10,203 nucleotides of DNA from an uncultured Collinsella sp. (lineage in GTDB: Bacteria > Actinomycetota > Coriobacteriia > Coriobacteriales > Coriobacteriaceae). Position numbers and translations under genes: made by a program. Shown here in pieces: positions 6,107 through 10,203 of the stretch (the first letter of the stretch is position 1; each line of letters starts with the position of its first letter). The DNA lies in contig USLO01000057.1 in the NCBI GenBank assembly GCA_900555515.1, positions 1 to 10,203 of the forward strand, in the 5' to 3' direction. The notes beneath the pieces are model-generated. The model ran no database searches. It was not told where the DNA came from and worked only from the letters and a program-made list of their open reading frames with translations.

Positions 6107-6139
6107 GTTTAGGAGGCTTTAACTTGTGTGGCTTGCGAG

Positions 6140-6949
6140 CTAGCGGGACTGCTTTACCTTGGACGCTGCCTCGACAAACGACTTCCACAGGTTAAAGTCG
6201 GTCTCGAGTGTCTGCCAGGTGTACTCGGGATGCCATTGCACGCCCAGGCAGAAAGGCTGGCCTTCGACCTCGATGCACTCGGGAACGCCGTCGGTTGCCT
6301 TGGCGACCAAGCGCGTGCTTTTACCCAGACGGTCGACGCAGCAGTGATGTGCCGAGTTGGTCTGGATGAGCCTGTGCCCGCCGAGCGCGCGCTCCAGCAG
6401 CGAGCCCGGCATGACCTCGACGGGGTGCACGGGATCGTTGAGCACGTGGGTGTGGCGCCACTGCGTGCGACCCTCGCGCGCACCCAGGCTCGGCACGTCC
6501 ATGCACAGGGTGCCGCCGGTGGCGACGTTGAGCAGCTGCGTGCCGCGGCAGGTGGTAAAGAGCGGCTTCTTGGCGCGGAGTACCTCGCTGACCAGCTTAA
6601 ACTCAAAGCTATCGCGAATCTCGCAGCAGAGGGTGGGGTCGTAGGGTCGATCATCGCCCCAGCGCTTGGGGTTGACGTCCGGGCCGCCGGGAATGGCGAT
6701 GCCATCGGCGATATCGACGTAATGACGGATGACCTCAATGTCCTCGGTGATGGACATCTGCAGCGGCAGGCCGCCGGCGGCAAGGATGGCATCGACAAAG
6801 ACACTTGCAATCTCCTCGTTGGGGGAGAGCGTCTCGCTCAAAAACGGCTTTGCCTCTTCCCAACGCGGCGCGACGAGGATAAGCGGGCGGTCGGCGGGGT
6901 CGACGTCGACGTGCGGAGTGTAGGACGATGAGGTGTGGGTTCCGATCAT
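6140..6949 (-). CDS. Peptidase C26 family gamma-glutamyl hydrolase (PuuD-like class I glutamine amidotransferase)
   Basis: This 269-residue soluble enzyme has the class I glutamine-amidotransferase fold. The nucleophile is Cys134 in FTTCRGTQLLNV, and the partners His240 and Glu242 are in GVQWHPE. The family motif IPGGPDVNP (86-94) and TNSAHH (197-202) are also present. Members cleave gamma-glutamyl amide bonds, for example gamma-glutamyl-GABA (PuuD). The true substrate here is not readable. It is the last gene of the leftward amino acid importer unit, 87 bases after the ATPase gene, which fits release of glutamate from imported gamma-glutamyl compounds. The ATG at 6947-6949 has only a weak upstream GAAAG, so the start is less certain than the family. 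A long open frame on the opposite strand is a G+C-driven shadow. Confidence 0.9.
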   Translation of the reverse strand: MIGTHTSSSYTPHVDVDPADRPLILVAPRWEEAKPFLSETLSPNEEIASVFVDAILAAGGLPLQMSITEDIEVIRHYVDIADGIAIPGGPDVNPKRWGDDRPYDPTLCCEIRDSFEFKLVSEVLRAKKPLFTTCRGTQLLNVATGGTLCMDVPSLGAREGRTQWRHTHVLNDPVHPVEVMPGSLLERALGGHRLIQTNSAHHCCVDRLGKSTRLVAKATDGVPECIEVEGQPFCLGVQWHPEYTWQTLETDFNLWKSFVEAASKVKQSR

Positions 6950-7036
6950 GGGTATGGCTTTCGAATCCGGGTGGACATGGTACAGGGGTGGCGCGGGATA
7001 AACGCTACTGACGAATTTGCCCGCGTGGCAATTAGG

Positions 7037-7801
7037 CTAGTGGTCCTTGATGGAGTTGAGGAAGTCCTGGGCGCGCTTGGTCTGGGGGTGGTCGAAGAAC
7101 TCGTCGGGCGTGCCGGTTTCCACGATCTGGCCGTCGGCCATAAACACGACGCGGTCGGCCACGCGGCGGGCGAAGTTCATCTCGTGCGTGATGACGATCA
7201 TCGTCATGCCCTGCTGGGCCAGACGCACCATGACCTCGAGCACCTCGTTGATCATTTCGGGGTCAAGGGCGCTCGTGGGCTCGTCGAAGAGCATGGCCTT
7301 GGGCTGCATGGCAAGCGAGCGAGCGATGGCTACGCGCTGCTGCTGGCCGCCTGAGAGCTGTGCGGGTACCTTATCGGCCTGTTCGGCCACGCCCACGCGG
7401 CTCAGCAGGTCCATGGCGCGCTCACGAGCCTCCTCCTTGGACACGCCCAGCACGTCGACCGGCCCCAGCATGACGTTCTGCAGTACGGTCATATGTGCAA
7501 ACAGGTTGAACTGTTGGAACACCATGCCCAGCTCGGCACGCATGCGGGCAAGATCCTTGCCTTCCTGCGGCAGGGGCTCGCCCTCGATGAGAATCTCGCC
7601 CGAGTCGATGGTTTCCAGGCGGTTGATGGTGCGGCACATGGTCGACTTGCCCGAGCCCGAGGGCCCGATCACGACGACGACCTCGCCGCGGTCGACCGAG
7701 AGATTGATGTCGTTGAGGACATGTAGATCGCCATAGTGCTTATCGACGTGTCTGAGCTCGATCAGCGGCTGATTGCCGGTTGAAGAGGTGCTCTGTGCCA
7801 T
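7037..7801 (-). CDS. Polar amino acid ABC importer ATPase (GlnQ/GluA-like)
   Basis: The 254-residue ATPase has Walker A GPSGSGKST (46-54), Q-loop VFQQFNLF (94-101), signature LSGGQQQR (149-156), Walker B MLFDEP (170-175) and H-loop His206 in VITHEM. MVFQQFNLFAHMTVLQNV and the FDEPTSALDPE stretch are hallmarks of the GlnQ/HisP/GluA polar amino acid subgroup. The first ~12 residues (Ser/Thr/Gln-rich) are a non-conserved leader. On the minus strand AAGGAG (7811-7816) lies nine bases before the ATG. The gene follows the second permease by 36 bases and energises the two permeases upstream in the operon. Confidence 0.96.
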   Translation of the reverse strand: MAQSTSSTGNQPLIELRHVDKHYGDLHVLNDINLSVDRGEVVVVIGPSGSGKSTMCRTINRLETIDSGEILIEGEPLPQEGKDLARMRAELGMVFQQFNLFAHMTVLQNVMLGPVDVLGVSKEEARERAMDLLSRVGVAEQADKVPAQLSGGQQQRVAIARSLAMQPKAMLFDEPTSALDPEMINEVLEVMVRLAQQGMTMIVITHEMNFARRVADRVVFMADGQIVETGTPDEFFDHPQTKRAQDFLNSIKDH

Positions 7802-7837
7802 GGTGCTCGGCTCCTTATGATTCGAAATGGTAAAGCG

Positions 7838-8671
7838 TTAGCGGATGATGGTCGCGCCGGTCTTGTGCGAAACGTAGACAGCGGCCTTGTTGATCGAGAC
7901 GTTGATGAGGATGTAGATGACCGCGATAACCAGGTAGACCGACACGAGGGCGTCGTAGTTGGTAATGAGCACGCGGGCGTTTTGCATGAGGTCGGGGTAG
8001 CTCACCACGTAGGCGACGGTGGTGTCTTTGACTACGACCACAAGCTGCGAAATCAAGGACGGAATGATAAACCGAATAGCCTGCGGCAACACGATTTTAA
8101 AGGTGATTTTAGCCTTGGAGAGACCGAGTGCCTGGGCCGCCTCGACCTGGCCGCGCGGCACGGCGTTGACGCCGGCGCGGAAGATCTCGGCCAGCACGCC
8201 GGCGGCAGCGAGCGCGACGGGAAGCGTGAGCATCCAAAACGACGGCAGCGCAATTTTGTACTGGGGCAGCACCAAAAAGAAGAAGTAGATGAACAGCAGG
8301 CTCGGTACGCCACGGAAGAAATCGGTGAGCACGCGGCAGACCAGCTGCAGCGGCTTAATGTCGCTGGTGCGGCCGAGCATGAGGGCTAAGCCCAGCACCA
8401 GCGCGATGGCGCCAGCGGTGAGTGCGACTTTAACAGTGCCCTCAAAGCCGGCAAGCAGGAACTTCCAGGTGGTGAGGTGCGTAAAGAAATACCAATAGTG
8501 GACCGAAAGCTGGCCGGTCACATAAAAGCGCTGCAACACGAGGACGACGAGCGCGGCGACGGCAACAAGCGAGATGGCGGTGCCGATGCGAATCTTGGCG
8601 CGCATCTTGGGGCCGGGAGCCTCGTAGAGCGCATCACGCATGGTAAGCGCAGGGGAGGAGTGCTTGCTCAT
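7838..8671 (-). CDS. Polar amino acid ABC importer permease, GluD-like
   Basis: The product is 277 residues. An N-terminal cytoplasmic stretch contains the YEAPGPKMRAK segment (16-26) characteristic of GluD-type permeases. A membrane helix (~30-47) and a four- to five-helix BPD_transp_1 core follow. The core shows FFRGVP (118-123) and the EAA loop that docks on the ATPase (161-184, including AGVNAVPRGQVEAA). The start ATG overlaps the stop codon of the preceding permease gene (ATGA, four bases), and no strong binding site is visible, so translation is probably coupled. It pairs with the 219-residue permease. Glutamate or glutamine is the likely cargo by family, but this is not proven. Confidence 0.95.
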   Translation of the reverse strand: MSKHSSPALTMRDALYEAPGPKMRAKIRIGTAISLVAVAALVVLVLQRFYVTGQLSVHYWYFFTHLTTWKFLLAGFEGTVKVALTAGAIALVLGLALMLGRTSDIKPLQLVCRVLTDFFRGVPSLLFIYFFFLVLPQYKIALPSFWMLTLPVALAAAGVLAEIFRAGVNAVPRGQVEAAQALGLSKAKITFKIVLPQAIRFIIPSLISQLVVVVKDTTVAYVVSYPDLMQNARVLITNYDALVSVYLVIAVIYILINVSINKAAVYVSHKTGATIIR

Positions 8672-9327
8672 CGGAGGATCCTCACCTTCTTATCGATGTA
8701 GTTGCCAATGTGGCTCACCACAAAGGCCGTGCCCAGGTAGCCGAGCGCCGAGATAAAGAACGCGGCGACGCCGCCGAGCGAGCGGGTATTGATGTAGCTC
8801 ACCACGCCAGTGAGCTCCTGCGGTTGCAACGGCACCTGGCTGCCGAGCGCGGTGGTGAGCATGACGGCGATAAAGAGGTTGGTCATGGGCAGCACGCTCG
8901 AGCGCAGTGCCTGCGGAATCACGATCTTGGCGAGGATACGGCTGAAGCCCATGCCCAGCGAGCGGGCGGCTTCCACCTGGCCGACGCCGACGGTGTTGAT
9001 ACCGCTCATAAAGTTTTCGGAACCAAAGGCCGAGCCCAAAAGGACCGTGGCGACGATAACGCAGGTGCGGTAGGGCAGGACGACCTTGAGCGGTGGCAGC
9101 GCATAGACGACGATGATGAGCAGTGCGATGCCGGGGATGTTACGGAAGACCTGGACATACAGGTCGCCAAAGACACGCAGCGGCTTGAGCGGCGACACGC
9201 GCATCACGGTGACGGCGACGGCCAGTACCATGGCGATGGCAAACGACTCAAGCGTCATGCCCCAGGTTGCTAGCAGCGCGTCGATATAGTTCTGGCCATA
9301 GAGCGACCAGAGCTCGGAGAGACTCAT
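8668..9327 (-). CDS. Polar amino acid ABC importer permease, GluC/GlnP-like
   Basis: The 219-residue inner-membrane permease has a BPD_transp_1 fold. Helices lie at about 26-44, 66-80, 87-103, 143-163 and 185-205. FRNIPG (61-66) and an EAA loop (103-126, including SGINTVGVGQVEAARSLG) are present. Its length is standard for the GlnP/GluC half-permease. AGGAGG (minus strand, 9333-9338) lies five bases before the ATG. It follows the binding-protein gene after a 138-base gap with a stem-loop, and overlaps the next permease by four bases. Confidence 0.95.
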   Translation of the reverse strand: MSLSELWSLYGQNYIDALLATWGMTLESFAIAMVLAVAVTVMRVSPLKPLRVFGDLYVQVFRNIPGIALLIIVVYALPPLKVVLPYRTCVIVATVLLGSAFGSENFMSGINTVGVGQVEAARSLGMGFSRILAKIVIPQALRSSVLPMTNLFIAVMLTTALGSQVPLQPQELTGVVSYINTRSLGGVAAFFISALGYLGTAFVVSHIGNYIDKKVRILR

Positions 9328-9351
9328 GCGGACCTCCTGCCGATAAGGAAA

Positions 9352-9377
9352 GGGGCTCCCGTGTGTACGGAAGCCCC
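9352..9377 (-). terminator. Intercistronic attenuator/terminator between binding protein and permeases
   Basis: GGGGCTCCCGT (9352-9362) pairs with ACGGAAGCCCC (9367-9377) with one C-A mismatch and a GTGT loop. Read on the minus strand, TTTCCTT follows the stem. It lies 88 bases after the binding-protein stop and 13 bases before the permease ribosome binding site. Such partial terminators allow more binding protein than permease to be made. That role is inferred. Confidence 0.65.
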
Positions 9378-9465
9378 GACAACTCAGTGAGGAAACAGTT
9401 TACCGCAATAAAGCGCATCATGCGTTTCCGTATGGTTTCGTTGCGGCCGTTACCAGGCTCGCTGC

Positions 9466-10203
9466 CTAGGCGCCGATCTCGGGCAGCTCGGGAACATTGG
9501 TGTCGCCCGTACGGTCACCGATGCAGATCTGCCACAGCTCAGTCCAGGTGCCGTCGTCCTCGATCTTCTTAAGGAAGTCGTTGACAAAGGCGACGCCGTC
9601 GGAATCGAGCGGCAGACCGATGCCATAGGGCTCCTTGCTGCCGAAGGGCTTGCCGGCGATCTTGTACTTACCGGGCTCGCGGACCAGGGCGCTCTGCTGC
9701 ATGTTGTTATCGATGACATAGGCGTCAACGCGGCCCTGCTGGAGTGCCTGGCGGGCCTCCTCGTCGGTCTTGAACTCCTGCTGGCTGGCCTTGGGAGCGA
9801 ACTCCTCCAGGATGGCGGGGCCGTTGGAGCCGGACTGGACGGCGACGTTCTTGTCGGCCAGGTCGTCGACGCTCTTGATGTCGTCGTTATCGGCGAGCAC
9901 CAGGATGGCCTGCTGGGTGTAGTAGTAGGGGCCGGCGAAGGAGACGAGCTTCTTGCGCTCGTCAGTGATGGTGTAGGTGGCAAAGACAGCGTCGACCTGG
10001 CCGTTCTGCAGGACAGACTCGCGCGTGTCCGAGGTCACCTGGGTGATCTCGACCTTGTTCTCGCCCAGAATGTAGTTGGACAGGAGCTGTGCGATACCGG
10101 CATCGAAGCCGCGGGTCTGACCGTCTTTCTCGTTGAGGAGGGAGAAGAGCGTGGAGGTCTGAACGCCACCGATCTTAAAGACGCCGGCGTCCTTGACGGC
10201 CGT
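9466..10203 (-). CDS. Amino acid ABC importer solute-binding protein, family 3 (N-terminus outside window)
   Basis: The 245 C-terminal residues are visible. The frame stays open to the right edge, so the signal peptide and start lie outside. I read the edge region as TAVKDAGVFKIGGVQTS, then FSLLNEKDGQTRGFDAGIAQ, then the YILGENKVEITQV stretch. The GFDAGIA pattern is the ligand-lobe signature of family 3 binding proteins. VDAVFATYTITDERKKLVSF and GPYYYTQQA are the conserved core for polar amino acids, and the second lobe contains VAVQSGSNGPAILEE and PYGIGLPLD. A GTG at 10036-10038 is an internal Val codon, not a start. The protein is probably a lipoprotein outside the membrane that delivers glutamate or glutamine to the two permeases encoded downstream. 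The operon promoter also lies beyond the window. Confidence 0.93.
   Translation of the reverse strand, partial: TAVKDAGVFKIGGVQTSTLFSLLNEKDGQTRGFDAGIAQLLSNYILGENKVEITQVTSDTRESVLQNGQVDAVFATYTITDERKKLVSFAGPYYYTQQAILVLADNDDIKSVDDLADKNVAVQSGSNGPAILEEFAPKASQQEFKTDEEARQALQQGRVDAYVIDNNMQQSALVREPGKYKIAGKPFGSKEPYGIGLPLDSDGVAFVNDFLKKIEDDGTWTELWQICIGDRTGDTNVPELPEIGA

Noticed and set aside
6128..6931. 267-codon open frame on the + strand
   Set aside because: It lies exactly opposite the C26 hydrolase gene, whose catalytic motifs are complete. The translation is low-complexity with no recognisable motif and no good start context.
6991..7025. GCGCGGG...CCCGCG inverted repeat between the ATPase and hydrolase genes
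   Set aside because: Arms of about six bases with a loop over 20 bases and no T-run are easily expected by chance in G+C-rich DNA.
7817..9273. Long + strand open frames (7817-8389 and 8710-9273)
   Set aside because: They are shadows of the two permease genes. Their His/Asp/Arg/Gly-rich translations are typical of antisense frames opposite hydrophobic, G+C-rich genes.
9414..9424. CGCAT-C-ATGCG palindrome in the binding-protein/permease gap
   Set aside because: A one-base loop cannot form an RNA hairpin of this size, and a 5-bp arm palindrome is too short to call an operator.

Overview
The window looks like chromosomal DNA of a high-G+C Gram-positive bacterium. My best guess is the gut actinobacterial class Coriobacteriia, something like Collinsella. 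This rests on G+C-rich coding sequence, strong AGGAGG-type ribosome binding sites and the look of the proteins. The genus is an inference and was not tested by any search. There are ten protein genes, nine complete and one running off the right edge. I see no RNA gene, CRISPR array, insertion sequence or phage gene.

Region 1 (107-2367, + strand) is a signalling pair. The first gene is a multidomain response regulator ordered N-terminal PAS-like part, GGDEF, receiver, HD-GYP. Its GGDEF catalytic motif is degenerate (GCDKF), but the inhibitory-site motif RSTD and the HD-GYP metal ligands are intact. The second gene is a stand-alone HPt phosphotransfer protein. No histidine kinase lies in the window.

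Region 2 (2368-2597) is a non-coding gap. It holds a long hairpin with 18-bp perfect arms, a third copy of part of the same sequence, and a separate near-perfect palindrome that looks like an operator. It leads into region 3 (2598-3496, + strand): a DUF2975-type four-helix membrane protein followed directly by a small Cro/CI-type repressor, a pairing known from Bacillus YoaS/YozG. A strong intrinsic terminator ends this unit.

Region 4 (3641-6025, + strand) is an ABC-2 type exporter of one ATPase and two six-helix permeases. The genes overlap and sit behind a recognisable promoter. This stretch is visibly poorer in G+C than the right half of the window. It ends in a G/C-tract hairpin that separates it from convergent genes.

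Region 5 (6140-10203, - strand) reads leftward. It begins with a family 3 solute-binding protein whose N-terminus lies outside the window, then an intercistronic hairpin, two polar amino acid permeases (the second GluD-like), a GlnQ-type ATPase and a peptidase C26 glutamine-amidotransferase-like hydrolase. Together they look like a glutamate/glutamine-type importer linked to a gamma-glutamyl hydrolase. The substrate is inferred from family and context.
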